Source: Porphyra umbilicalis
Taxonomy: Eukaryota; Rhodophyta; Bangiophyceae; Bangiales; Bangiaceae
DNA length: 64,000 bases
Assembly: GCA_002049455.2 (NCBI GenBank)
Contig: KV918831.1
Span: 1 to 64,000, forward strand
Direction of reading: 5' to 3'
The translations under genes were made by a program, and so were the position numbers. Of the stretch, positions 30,931 through 42,013 are shown piece after piece (position 1 is the first letter of the stretch; the number at the start of each line of letters is the position of its first letter). The notes under the pieces are model-generated. The model was not told where the DNA came from. It was given only the letters and a program-made list of their open reading frames with translations, and did not search any database.

Positions 30931-32133
30931 CATGTTGAATCTACAGATGGTTAGATGAATCAGGTTGATTTCAAGAAACAAACCAAACCAAACGACAAAC
31001 GACTTGGTTGTATTTATGATTAATTGCCCGGGCAGACAGGAGCTGTCGTTGACCACTTCAAATTGATCAGCCAGGTGGTTCGGCGCTGTGCGGCCGCTCT
31101 GACTGCCTCGTTGCCATACCCCCTGCAGGTCAGACGCGCTGAGACTTCTGCTCCCAGACCCTCCTTCATGTCAACTGTTGCCAATCGGCTGTGTAGCACC
31201 CTAGGCGCTGAGTACGTAGATCGATTCATCTGCTGTCGACGTGTGCGTGAATCATAGCGTTTTTGGCTGGAGGATGGATGGGTCGTGGTCGCACCCAGGA
31301 TTGCGTGGAGTGCTGCAAGCTGCTTCTCGGACAACGGGGCATCCACTCGCCCTCAGCGCCCCGTCTACACGGATCGTTGTTTGGTCCTTTTTGTTTGGTC
31401 CCCCCGTCTCCGTTCCTGCGCGGAGGCCCAGGCAGTTGTCAACGTCGTCGACCCGGCGTTGGCTCGTACCAGTCGTTTGGATTGTGTCGCGGTGGTGGGG
31501 CAGGCAAGCAGGGTTCTGTCGCCGGGACTGCAGCAGGCCTGCTATGCACACGCTAGGATACATCGGCTTGGCGACTCACGCTCGATGGAGCTCGAGTCAG
31601 ACAACCCAACTTCCCCAAGCACAATCTCAACTACATTTAACGTGGCACTTTAAGTATTACCGGGAACAAGTACGCCCTTTGACATGTTGCGCGTTCAACC
31701 TGAACGCTCCAGCGTTCAAGTGAATCAGGTTGAATTCTGTTCATGTTTGGCAAACCAAACCAAACGCTGACAACCCTGCTCGCATCTCTCATGGAGCTCG
31801 TTCAAGCTGGCGTCGGCCCCTTGCCGATAACCAACCGCCAGAGCGCGGAAGCACTGCGTCCAGTCAATACGTTATATTTCATTTTCACCCCAAACATCCA
31901 GCACAAAGGGCGCTGTGCGCAAAAACAGCCTCGTCACTCGCCCTCGCACTCAGAGCAAACCTAGCAATGATGGACTAACAAAACGTGTCTCTTTTTTTGT
32001 TGCAACGTGTCTATATTCGCTTATTGGTCCACGATCCACGCTCTCGTCAATGTAACGGTGACCTAAGGAACGAGATTCACCACAATGAATTTAGATAACT
32101 ACATCTCGGTCCGATAGTCCGGGTGACACAATA

Positions 32134-32626
32134 CAGTGCATTCTCGTTATAACGTCCACGGATACAAGAGACTTATGCGAAACAAAACCGAAGTTGGCGT
32201 AGATCATATGCGCGCTGGGTAACGAATTGAGGCGCCAGATGCTGTTCAAAAGCCATGGCTTCTGGAGCGGACCGCCTCTGGCAGTTCCCAATTTGGTGGT
32301 GCAGGGCCTGGTGGTGTGGGACAGTTCGGCTCCATATCAGACAATGTGAGGACGGAGTGAGCCGACAGGTAACGGTCTCAGGATTCTGACCGAGAAAAGG
32401 CGCTGGGGCAGTGGGGGACGTTGCCAGATAATTAATTATGATCGTGACAACGCCCTTCACGGTCCAATCGCACGCGACAAGACTGAAAGGAAGCCTCGAA
32501 AGCCGAGCCGCCGCAGCATAGATCGAAGGCTTCAAATCTCTTCAGCGAATCGGATACGAGCGACTTTAAACTTCAATCTGGCAGATTTATGTGAATCAGG
32601 GTGGACGTTGTAACGAGAATGCACTG
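32134..32626. mobile_element. Non-autonomous TIR element with TA target duplication
   Basis: 493 bp, starting CAGTGCATTCTCGTTATAAC and ending with its inverted copy (TAACGAGAATGCACTG). The terminal repeats are about 26 bp with one mismatch and are flanked by TA on both sides (32132-32133, 32627-32628). TA duplication and a CAG...CTG terminus fit the Tc1/mariner-pogo superfamily. No transposase is encoded; a 120-codon minus-strand ORF inside has no recognisable DDE motif. Confidence 0.8.
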
Positions 32627-32778
32627 TAGAGGGCGCATGTTCTATTCGAAGACAAAATACGGCACGCCCTCCCTATTCTGGAGAAGGACTATCCTGGACG
32701 TCCGCTCATTGGCTAGACGTCGAAATGACATGGATCGAACACGTGTCCCACGACGACCCGTGCAACCAGACGGCGCCG

Positions 32779-32940
32779 TGTGGCTCTGTGGCTCTGTGTG
32801 GCTCTGTGTGGCTCTGTGTGGCTCTGTGTGGCTCTGTGTGGCTCTGTGTGGCTCTGTGTGGCTCTGTGTGGCTCTGTGTGGCTCTGTGTGGCTCTGTGTG
32901 GCTCTGTGTGGCGCTGTGTGGCGCTGTGTGGCGCTGTGTG
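32779..32940 (+). repeat. 10-bp minisatellite (TGTGGCTCTG)n
   Basis: About 16 tandem copies. The last three carry TGTGGCGCTG. Because 10 is not a multiple of 3, all frames stay open, which makes spurious Trp/Leu/Cys or Thr/Glu/His-rich ORFs. Confidence 0.95.
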
Positions 32941-33540
32941 GGTGCACACAATCCCGTCCGTGATTATTATGGTCGTTGCGCCAAAAGCTGGACAGTCCCA
33001 GACAGGAGGATCGACGTTTGGGCCAATCAAACGCACAAAAGCGCCTCTTTGACAGGCCTGGACTCTCCACTTTTTGGCGGAACGACAATACATGTGTGAT
33101 TGGCTGACAGGTCGTCATGGCCCTGCACGGTGGCAGCCTGTGGAGCTGCCATGTACCACTCAATCGGCTGTTACGACGACGATCTCCTACTTTTTGCCAT
33201 ACTTGTGCTTCGTGTCTGCTTTGAGTCAGTCGATCGCTGCCTTTCGTCGGCCTGTCGAACGCAATCTGCAGCGGATCTCGTGGATCACGCCTCGTTGGAG
33301 GCTCCGAGATCCTCTGGACTCTTTACTCCAAGGGATGGGCCACGAACCGCCCACCAACAAAGAGGACTATCGATGGAAAAGTAGCCCTGTCAGGAGTAAC
33401 TCTGTTGCGCATATCGCCCATTTTAGGAGCCTACAATAGGCGGCCTGTGAGGGGGCGCCACGTCGCAAGCCCAATTGATATTTTAATGATAGTCCTTTGA
33501 CATTGCTAGGTTTGCTCTCATAGTGTTTGATTGCCGATTT

Positions 33541-34840
33541 GAAGAACTCTCTGCCGCAGTTGGAGTGCGGGAATTTTGAGAGATTGACTGAAATAGGACA
33601 ACCAATTCCGCGCACGTGCGAAGGGCCGTTGTCCCACCGCGCGGCGGTCGCGCCAGCCGCCCTGACCCGCGCGGCCGCCACCGTTCCTTTCGTCTTGCGC
33701 AGCCCGCCGCGTGGGGCGGCAGCTCCCCCACCCGCGTGGTCGCCGTCGAGCGCCCGCCCCCCACCGCGCGCGCGCACCCCCGTGGCGCCCGCAGCGAGGG
33801 CATGGGCGCGTCGAGCGGCGGCGGTCGTGCTGTCGCCGCCGCCGCTGTCCTGCGGGGCGCACCCCTCGGACGGGGTGGGCGACGCTCCACAAGACCCCCG
33901 CCCGCGAGACGCGCGCCCATCGCGGCGGCCGCCCGCGAGCTGGTTGCCGACGGCGACGACAAAGGGCGGCGGCTGGTGCGGCCGCCGGCGGACCCACCAG
34001 CCGCCCGCCGCGCGCCGGCAGGCGGCACAGCGGCGCGTCATCTCCAGCGCGCCCGCGCGCCCGGGCGGGCCGCTCGACCGACCGGTCGGCCGTGAGGGGC
34101 GACCGCGACACCCAGGCGGGTGACGCGGGTCGGCAACCGACGCAGCGCTTCCGCCGTCGCACCCTCCCCCCCCTCCCCCCCCCCACCGCACCGCATGGAA
34201 CCAACTTTGTCGCGGGTAGGCGGGTGTGCGGAGTGACAGCCGCACCGCGGACGCCACCGGTCGCTGCCGCGGCACTGCCGCAAGGCGCCATGGTATGCTC
34301 GCCAAGCGGGGGACGACGACACGCCACGGCGGCACTGGCGGCAGAGGCGTCGCGGCGGCGGCGCCAGACGCTGCCTGCCGCTCTCACGGGCAGCGGCAGC
34401 GCCGTGACGCAGGCGCATCGGTCGCGCCCCGCCGTCTGCGCTGGTGGGCGTGGTGACGCGCCACCGCGTGGTGCGGCCGGCGGCCGCCGCTGCTGCCATC
34501 GCCGCCGCCGCCACCCCGTCACGTCGCCGCCACACGGGGCCGCCGCGCGTCCGCCGCAGCGCCGCCGCCACCGCCGTCGCGAGCGCAGGCGGGGCGTCGG
34601 CGGCCACGCCGCCCGCGCCCCCACCCCCGCGGGTCCCACATCGCAGGAGGGCGGGAGGGGCTGGCGGAAGCACCCGCCGCCGCCACCGAGGGTCGAGGTG
34701 GAGCCGCGCACCCCTGTCCGTGCACGCTGCGGGGAACACTGGCCAGGCCGACCGGGACAGACGCCGTGGCGGGACCACCCGCGTCACCGCGGCCATCAGC
34801 GGCCGCATAGTGGATGGCAGCGGTAGAGTCCCCACCGGTT
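33541..34840. repeat. GC-rich repeated block, copy 1
   Basis: Homologous to 38070-38960 with indels. Both share GATTCCGCGCAC-like starts and CCCACCCGCGT near 33729 and 38197. A minus-strand translation common to both reads RRCAAC(R/Q)RAAG. The proximal edge (33541-33590) is a remnant of the foldback element at 40140-40273. Coding capacity is unclear; the ORFs are Ala/Arg/Gly-rich on both strands. Confidence 0.6.
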
Positions 34841-35110
34841 GGCCACATCTCCAGATGGGCGACGGCTGGCAAAATAAGAACGTTCAGCCATCGGCAAACA
34901 AAGTACAGTACAGTGAAAGGGCGGGCAAGAAGGCTCGTCACTGAGGCGGCAGAGACCACCGACCACCCGCTCGAGCGAGACCGGCATTCTTGCACGTGGC
35001 GGCTGTGTTGGGAATGGTCTTTGCAGCCATGTTCCGTAGTTTCAACTCGACACAACGAATGAGATCTCTCCTTTCGGTCGATATGAACAGCAGGGATCAT
35101 AACGACTGGT
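34810..35110 (-). other. Conserved distal block of duplication copy 1
   Basis: Matches 40610-40920 (for example GTCCCCACCGGTTGGC, then TTGCAGCCATGTT, then ACGAATGAGATCTCTCC). On the minus strand both copies encode a similar peptide (LILPAVA...PTGGDSTAAIHYAAADG here), which may be the end of a small gene with a weak ankyrin-like look. Identity not established. Confidence 0.45.
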
Positions 35111-35270
35111 AAACATATCACATCATTTTTTTGGCCATCGAAGTACATATCGTCTTGCAACCTTGGCTGGATGTAAGAGAGTCACGCATGTTTCGGCCAT
35201 CCTGCCACGGACAGCTGTGGAATCTCGGCTGGACAAGCGGCGACGGCGGCGGCGGCCATCCCACAGGCGC

Positions 35271-36992
35271 TCATCGGCGCCGCCGGTTGTCCGCCGGGGG
35301 GCCGGTGTAGGCCCCCACGATGTCGTCAATCCACTCCGCATATGTCGACACGCGGGTGTACACGCCGGGAATGCCGCGCAAGGCGCAGCCAATGCCCCAG
35401 CTGGTTACGCCAACAACAACCGGCACCGTGGCGAGCGGCCCGGCGGCATCGGTCGCCGGGAGCGAGAGCGTCTGATAAATTGGCCCGCCGCTGTCACCCT
35501 GGCACGAATCACAGCCGCCGTCGGGCACGGCCGCGCACACGTGGAAGTCGGGGGTGTGGGAGGCGGCGCTCCCCATCGTCTCGTTGAACCCTAGCAGCTC
35601 GTCGATCGCGCGGTGCGTCGCCTCACAGTCGGCGGAGGCCAGGAAGCGCACGTCCACGGAGCGCTCGTTGTTACCGCTTGCGTCCCACTCTTGGGTCTCC
35701 GCGCCAAAGCCGGCGACGCGGCCGCCCGTGTCGTTACCGGGCAGCGACGCATTGTGGTTGACAAAAACTAGCGGCGTCGGCGGTGGTGCGCCACCGGTGC
35801 CATTCCCATCAGCAGGTGAGGGCCATGTAGGCGCGTCGGCGGCGAGGCGCACGACGGCAATGTCATGGTCAGACATGCCAGCCTGGTAGTCTGGGAATAC
35901 CGTAGCCGCGGTGACGTTGATGTTGGTGCGGGCGGCCAGGCGCGCCGCTTCGTCGTCAGCAGGTAACGGCGACGGGGGCAAGAAAGACACGATGTCCCCC
36001 GCCTGGGGCCGACAATGAGCAGCGGTAAGGACGTGGCGGCGGCCGATGAGCGATCCGGTGCAAGAGCCAAGGATCCTCTCAGTCCCGTTCTTAATGAAGT
36101 ACTGCACGACCCACGCGCGGGTGGCGGTGTCGTTGAGGCGCGTCCCACCAACGATGCGTGGGGCGGGCTGTGTACGGGGGCTTTCAACGCGGCGGTTCAA
36201 TGGCCGGCTGCCGCCGCCGCCGCTCGAAGGGCGAGCCGCCGACACCCTCGGCAGCCCCGAAGGGGGTGCGCCGACCACCTCCCCCTGACCCGTCGTCGAG
36301 ATGTCTAGCCGTGGGCACACAGGCTCCACCGGACGAAAGATCAGATTCAACTGCACAGGACACTCGGCCGCCGCGGGGACTTCGTCAGCCCCCCCCCGCC
36401 TCGTGGCTGTCACCGTCACTGTCACCGCCTCCCGGATGATGACATCCGGAGCCGTGAAGGTGAGGAGCGACTTGTTGAACCTGCTGGGCATGTCTGCAGG
36501 GGCACCTTCAATGGCAGCGGCGGCCAGAGAGCGCTCGGCCGCCTCCAAAACGGCCGCCGTCGTACCCGCCGGCTGCGTCGAAGCGAGTGCCAGCGTGACG
36601 TCGAGCGAAATGCCAGCCACGGAGGACTGGAGACGGGGTTTGAAGTAGCACGGACAGGTGGCGTTGAGCGTGACCGGGCCATCACAGAAGTCATCGAAGA
36701 AACGACGGATATTGAAGTCCACTCCCAAGTCGTCGACCTCACCCTGCCGTACCGTCTGCCTCAGGCGGGCAATGTCGAACGTCGTCGGTCGAGGGGGCGT
36801 CCGCCACGCCTTGACGGCCAGTGACTTGGTTGCGAGGGTGCCCACCGCGTAAGGGGCACCGGGGCTACCTGCCGCCGCCGTGGCCGCCCCAACGGCAGCG
36901 TCGAGCGCGGCAGCGACGATGACGACCGTGGCCAAGCCGACCGCCATCACGGCGGCATGGTAGCAGCGACGCGCCCACGCGGTTGTCCCCAT
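35271..36992 (-). CDS. Membrane-anchored S1-family serine protease, copy 2 (Asp189 type)
   Basis: 573 residues from ATG 36992, collinear with copy 1. Signal anchor at residues 12-42, shared N-terminal region (DFCDGPVTLNATCPCYFKPR), protease domain from IVGG (280). The triad is His326 (TAAHC), Asp377 (DHDIAVVRL) and Ser501 (GDSGGP). Position 189 is Asp and 190 Ser (CDSCQGDSGG), with SWGIGC (Trp215, Gly216) and PGVYTRV (Gly226). This is a canonical trypsin pocket, predicting cleavage after Lys/Arg. The N-terminal halves of the two copies are much more alike than the pockets. Several N-glycosylation sites are present. It would act at the cell surface or outside the cell. Confidence 0.92.
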   Translation of the reverse strand: MGTTAWARRCYHAAVMAVGLATVVIVAAALDAAVGAATAAAGSPGAPYAVGTLATKSLAVKAWRTPPRPTTFDIARLRQTVRQGEVDDLGVDFNIRRFFDDFCDGPVTLNATCPCYFKPRLQSSVAGISLDVTLALASTQPAGTTAAVLEAAERSLAAAAIEGAPADMPSRFNKSLLTFTAPDVIIREAVTVTVTATRRGGADEVPAAAECPVQLNLIFRPVEPVCPRLDISTTGQGEVVGAPPSGLPRVSAARPSSGGGGSRPLNRRVESPRTQPAPRIVGGTRLNDTATRAWVVQYFIKNGTERILGSCTGSLIGRRHVLTAAHCRPQAGDIVSFLPPSPLPADDEAARLAARTNINVTAATVFPDYQAGMSDHDIAVVRLAADAPTWPSPADGNGTGGAPPPTPLVFVNHNASLPGNDTGGRVAGFGAETQEWDASGNNERSVDVRFLASADCEATHRAIDELLGFNETMGSAASHTPDFHVCAAVPDGGCDSCQGDSGGPIYQTLSLPATDAAGPLATVPVVVGVTSWGIGCALRGIPGVYTRVSTYAEWIDDIVGAYTGPPADNRRRR

Positions 36993-37167
36993 TGCTGAGG
37001 CGGTCTGTCACCGGTAGACGCGCCAGTCCGTGCGCTGGCACGCAGCAAAGACGGAGGGGTGGGGGATGTTGGTGATCGTGACATACGGAGAAGGATGACG
37101 ACAGCGCGGCGGCGGTGCGGCATGCCGGTGGCAGCCATTGACGCCGTCTGGCCCCATCAGCCGGAGC

Positions 37168-37174
37168 TCTTATA
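37168..37174 (-). promoter_or_regulatory. TATA-like box upstream of protease copy 2
   Basis: The minus strand reads TATAAGA about 176 bp upstream of ATG 36992, inside the block shared with copy 1. Confidence 0.45.
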
Positions 37175-37215
37175 GAGTGGGTGCAGACGCGAGCAGTGGC
37201 TAGCGCACGGAAAAC

Positions 37216-37705
37216 ATGACTTGTCGCAAGCGGCTGCATCTCCCGCCCGGGCCTCCCACCAGGAAGGAGGCGGCCCTGCGGGCAGCTCGATCAGGGGAGA
37301 GCTCTGATGCGACACGCATGCAAAATGCCAACGTCCAACGCAGGGGATTCTGGTCCCCCCGTTCCACCATAGGCGCGGTCCTGCATCGGTGCATCGTGCG
37401 TGGCCCGCCCGGGTGCCGGCCAGACCGCCCCTGAATGGAGAACATGGCTTGACACAAGCGGCCGCGTCCGCTCTGTGGGCGTCCCGCCCGGACGGCACGG
37501 CTTGCGACGAACGGCCACATCCGCCCCTCGGCCTGCCGCCCAGACGGTGGCGGCCCTGGGCGGCTCAGCCAGCGGAGAGCTCAAATGCGCCACGGAAGCA
37601 AAATGCCGAGGTCGAACGGTGGGGATTCTGGTGCCGCCTGCTACCTCAACGGCTCGGTCCCTGCATCCTTGGCCCGCCCTGACGCCGGCCAGACCGCCCC
37701 TCGCT
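37216..37705. repeat. Imperfect ~280-bp direct duplication upstream of protease copy 2
   Basis: Units 37216-37435 and 37497-37705 share, in order, CCACCAGGA/CGCCCAGACG, GGAGAGCTC, GCAAAATGCC, GGGGATTCTGGT and GCCGGCCAGACCGCCCCT. A single counterpart lies at 30480-30680 upstream of protease copy 1. Confidence 0.65.
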
Positions 37706-38069
37706 GATGCGCGCAGTCGGCCTTGGAGTCACTGCTGTAACTGTCAGCATCTTGAGGAGTCTGGTCAGATCTCACCTTGTATGCCATAGATGCGCGCCAC
37801 GATTCCGCGTTTTCCGCGCACACATGCAGCTGCACGTGGGGGCAGGCCCCATGAATGGGGTCCCATGCAAGCGGCCCATGCACGCTGGCGGCCACGTCGA
37901 CCGGCAAGGGCCAATGGGAGGACCTCGTCACAACCAACAATTACATGCGGTATATTTGACTGAGTACGAAGCTCAATTACGAAAGCAGAAGGGCAACGAA
38001 TCCCGCACCGTTGAGCGAGGCGAGGGCCATGCCGAAAAAAAGAAAAAAAGGAATACAGTGCACAGGTTC
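37706..38069. other. Intergenic
   Basis: Moderate-GC sequence with an A-rich tract near 38034-38052. No gene seen. Confidence 0.5.
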
Positions 38070-40004
38070 TCGCACAACAGATTCCGCGCACTTCCGAAGC
38101 GCCGTTGCCACAAAGCGCGACAGACGCGCTGACCCGCGTGACCGCCACTGTCGCTTCCGGCTGCAACGCCCGCCGAGCGGGGCGGCGGCTTCCCCCACCC
38201 GCGTTGTCGCCGTCGGGCGCCCTCCCGTCGCGGCAGCCGCCCGCGGACCGGTCGCCGACGCCCGCCGCGCGCTGGCAGGCCGCGCAGCGTCGCGTCGTCT
38301 CCAGCGCGCCCGCGCGCCCGTGCGGGGCGCTCGACTGACGGGTCAGCCGTGAGGGGCGCCCCCACCACCCAGGCGGGCGACGCGAGCGGCCGACCGCCTC
38401 AGCGGCGCCGCCGTCGCGTCCTCCCCCCCCGCCACACCCCACCGTACCGAGTGGCGCCAGCTTTGTCACGGGCAGGCAGGCGTGCGGGGTGACTGCCGCC
38501 TCGCCGCCGCTGCTGGTCGCCGCCGCGGCGCTGCCGCGACGCGTCGTGGTCTCTCTGCCAAGCGGGGGGACGACGGCACGCTGGCCGCGGCGCGACGCCG
38601 ACGCGGCGGACGCGCCGCGTCGACCGCGCTTGTGGGCGCCGTGACGCGCCGCCGTGTGGCGCCGTTGACTGCCGCCGCGGCCGACACCGCCGCCGCCGCC
38701 ACCGGTCGCGCGGCCGCGACACGGGGCCGCCGCGCGTCGGCGACAGCGCCGTCGCTACCACCGTTGTGAACGCCGACGAGACGGCGGCGGCTACGCCACC
38801 CGTGCCCCAGCCGCCGCCGGCCACCCGCCACGGGCGGGCGAACGAGGCTAGCAGAGGCACCTGCCGCCGCCACCGCCGGCCGCGGCGGAGCCGCGCACGC
38901 GGCCCGTGCACGGTTCGGGCGAGACCGTCGTGGTCGCCATGGGCGGACCACCGATCACCGCCGGCCGCTGTGACGACGCCCGACTGCTCTGACGGCTCTG
39001 GCGCGGCCCGCGCCGGCGCGGCGCGGTCCTATCGTGGCGGCTTCCACCGCGGCGGTGACGACGGTGACGACGCAGCTGGCACCGTCGGAAGTCGAGAGTC
39101 ACTCGCGACGCAGGGGGGGTGGGAATGGGGGCGGCAGCGCAGGGGGGGCAGCGGGCAACGCCAGCACTGACGGCGACGTGACGCCCTCATGCATTTGGGC
39201 GCTGTGCCCGGCGCCGATCGACGGCGCCATCGGCGCCACCGACGAGCGCGTCGAGGCAGAGGCCCGACACCTGGCCACCAGCATCCTCCCCCGTGCCGCC
39301 GACGCCGTCGCCTCCGTGCAACACACAAAGGACGTTGGCCGCGGCGGCTCTGCGGCGCTGCGGCGGCGGCGGCGGCGCGCACCGCCCCCCGCGCCGTCAC
39401 TGGCCTGCGGCCTCCGTCCAGGGTGCGTGGCAGCGGCGGCACCCGCCCCCACCGGCCGAGCGGCCGCACCTGCGATGGCCCCACCGACACGGGTAGTGGC
39501 ACTACGGCCGCGACACACGCGGGCGACACGCCCCCTCCCCCCTGCTCCCTCCCCCCCCGCGCCCGCCCGTCGCGCCTGCCACCAACGCGGCGGCGTCTGC
39601 GTCACCTCCGCGGCCGCCACCCGCCGCGCGCGTCGCCCACCGCGGCGCGCCACCGTGTCCGCCCGTCGGCTGCCGCGCGGCAGCGGCTCGACGCCCCGCC
39701 GTGGCCGCCGCGCCGCCCGCCGCCGCCGCTCCGCCGCGCCCGACCGCCGCCGACGAGGGGGAGGCGACGGCGGCTGGCGTGCGGTCCGTGGCGGGGGGGG
39801 GGGGCGGGGGGGGAGGTGCGTGCACTGCTGCGCGACGGGAGCAAGGGAGGCGGGGGGGGGGGGGGGGGGGGGCGCGTGCGCCGCTGCGTGGCCGCGGGGA
39901 GACGCACCCGCGCGTTGCGGGAGCTGGTGCGGGAGGCGGCGGGCGCGGGGCGGGGACCCGCCCGCGCGGTGGCGCGCCGGTGCCCGACGGGAAAGGCGCA
40001 GCCT
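38070..40004. repeat. GC-rich repeated block, copy 2, with low-complexity extension
   Basis: 38070-38960 is homologous to 33590-34830. 38960-40004 is additional GC-rich sequence with G runs (39789-39796, 39855-39872) and Arg/Ala-rich ORFs on both strands. No gene is supported. Confidence 0.5.
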
Positions 40005-40005
40005 A

Positions 40006-40137
40006 CAGCCGTTCTCTCAAAAATCCCGCACTCCAACTGTTGCAAAAGAGTGCCAAATCGGCCTCTACGACACCTCAGAGGCCGATTTGGCACTCTTTTG
40101 GAACAGTTGGAGTGCGGGATTTTTGAGAGAACGGCTG
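40006..40137. mobile_element. Foldback/MITE hairpin 1
   Basis: Two arms of about 61 bp are inverted copies with one mismatch, separated by a 10-base loop (ACGACACCTC). Termini are CAGCCGTTCTC and GAGAACGGCTG, flanked by TA on both sides (40004-40005, 40138-40139). Confidence 0.85.
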
Positions 40138-40139
40138 TA

Positions 40140-40273
40140 CAGCCGATCTCCCAAAAATCCCGCACGCCAACTGTCGCAAAAGAGTTCCAAATCGGCCTCT
40201 CTGCGACCCCGCAGAGGCCGATTTGGAACTCTGTCGCAACAGTTGGAGTGCGGGATTTTTGGGAGAACAGCTG
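40140..40273. mobile_element. Foldback/MITE hairpin 2
   Basis: A related inverted-arm element (CAGCCGATCTCCC ... GGGAGAACAGCTG) abuts hairpin 1 and shares its TA. The arms are less perfect than in hairpin 1. A half-copy occurs at about 33541-33590. Confidence 0.8.
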
Positions 40274-40344
40274 AACAGTAGGACTTCGATCAATCTATCT
40301 ATGAATCGGAAAAATATGACTTTCTTTTTTAATCAAGTGAGGTA

Positions 40345-40683
40345 TCAAGCAAGACGCCCACCCCTCACCAGCTTGCCTCTCGACTGCTGCCTCTCAACGC
40401 GCACCCCAAGTATCACTGCCGCCTTCTGCAACTCCTTCATCTGCATCAAGAGCGGTTCTAGCTGAGACGGCGGCCACGCCGCCGCCACCAGTCCCTCCCC
40501 AGCCAGCGACGCCACCACGCGGCGGGCCTCCGCGGCGCCGGCGAGGCCGACAGGGGAAAACGCGGTGGCGGGACCGCCCGCGTCACGGCCGGTAGCGATC
40601 AAATACTGGACGGCAGCGGTAGTGTCCCCACCGGTTGGCAACGTCCCCACCCGTGCGACTGCTGGCAAAACAAGAACGCTCAT
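40345..40683 (-). CDS. Small ORF of unknown function in duplication copy 2
   Basis: An ATG on the minus strand at 40683 gives 112 residues: MSVLVLPAVARVGTLPTGGD at the N-terminus and LEPLLMQMKELQKAAVILGV near the C-terminus. The N-terminal part is conserved in duplication copy 1 (about 34810-34880), where it continues differently. The composition is protein-like, unlike the GC noise around it. No domain is assigned; a degenerate ankyrin-type repeat is possible. Confidence 0.35.
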   Translation of the reverse strand: MSVLVLPAVARVGTLPTGGDTTAAVQYLIATGRDAGGPATAFSPVGLAGAAEARRVVASLAGEGLVAAAWPPSQLEPLLMQMKELQKAAVILGVRVERQQSRGKLVRGGRLA

Positions 40684-42013
40684 CCCTCGGCAACCCTCAC
40701 AAGTACAATCTTAAGACAGAGGCGTGGGTGCGAAGGCTCGTCGCAGAGGTGGGAGACATCACCGACCACCGCGGCTCCCACTCGAGCCACAGATCACCCT
40801 TCCGGCACGTGGGGGCTGTTGTGAATGGTTTTTGCAGCCATGTTTCATAGTTTCAACTCAACAAAACGAACGAGATCTCTCCATTTTGTCGATTCAAAAA
40901 GCAGGGACTATATCGTCTAGTACATACAGCCGTTCTCCCGAAACTGCGATCTGCCGACAGAAGAAAACAAGTACTCTCAGGCCCGTTCGCAGACCACTGT
41001 CGCAGGCCGTGCATGCATGCACCCGGCAACGTCATTGGCTGGGGTGTGCATGCCCCGTGCATGCGCGGCCAACATACGCGGACGGACCGCGTATGTTCGA
41101 TGGACCGTGCACGGTGCATTCTGCCTCCCATTCGGTGTGCTGGGAGCAAAATCCTAGTAGTTTGTTGTGTAGGGCAATAATTTTTCTATCTTTGGATTGT
41201 CGTCACTCCGGAGCGGGGCGTGTGGCAGCGCGACCAGTCGGGTCGGGACGCAACCGCCAGCACAACAGGATCCGTACCGATCCCCAGACTTGCGCGCGCT
41301 CTTGCTCTGCGCGCACGCTGCCCCGCCGGCCTGTACCCGCTCCCCCCTTTCCCCCATTGCCCCCCATTCACCTCACACCACCCACACGCCCCCGGTTGGA
41401 TCTGGCTTTTGAGGATGGCATCCCGCGTTACGGTGGAGGATCTGCGCTCTCTCCTGAGCAGCCGCGGTCTCCCAACGCGCGGTAATGCATCGCGGCGGCG
41501 GCGTTGGTAGCAAACGCCGCCGTCACTGTTTGCCACGCGGGTGGCAACATCGTCGGCTCGGCAGGAAATCGCATCGAGCATGCATCGAGCATGCATCGGG
41601 CTGCATCGGCCATCGAAGGTGGCATTCGATGGGCGTTTTTGGGTGCATCCGAGCCTCCATCGAAGTGCATCGACCGATGCAGAACAACCGCTGACAAGAA
41701 CTCAACACCACGTGCGTTTCTTTCCGACAGTCTATACTTTGAGACTCGGCCGCCGTTTCATTGTGCACTGTGCACGGGCTCTTCCGCGAATGATTGGCCC
41801 AGCTACTGTACGCTTTGGATAAGCGCTTTGACAGGCATGCTGCTTACTGTAGAGCGCACTGGAACTGGAATTCCCAGGGAATGTCATCCGCAGGGTGCGG
41901 TATCCACGACGAGCTTACCTGCTCGAGGTCTTTGATTTACGTTGCAAGGTAACGAGCGAGGCCGCAAGTGCGAACCGTCGTGACTTAGATGACTGAGAAT
42001 CGCTCGCGAAGAG

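Larger units (their letters stand above)
30931..33540. other. Lower-GC intergenic insert between the duplicated blocks
   Basis: This stretch is absent from the second duplication copy. It holds the TA-flanked TIR element (32134-32626) and the 10-bp minisatellite (32779-32940). GAATCAGGTTGA recurs near 30956 and 31723, each followed within 40 bp by CAAACCAAACCAAACG. No gene is supported. Confidence 0.5.

Noticed and set aside
32779-32940. Short tandem repeats as a CRISPR array or a Cys/Trp-rich protein
   Set aside because: Ten-bp units without spacers in a eukaryotic sequence form a minisatellite; open frames follow from the unit length.
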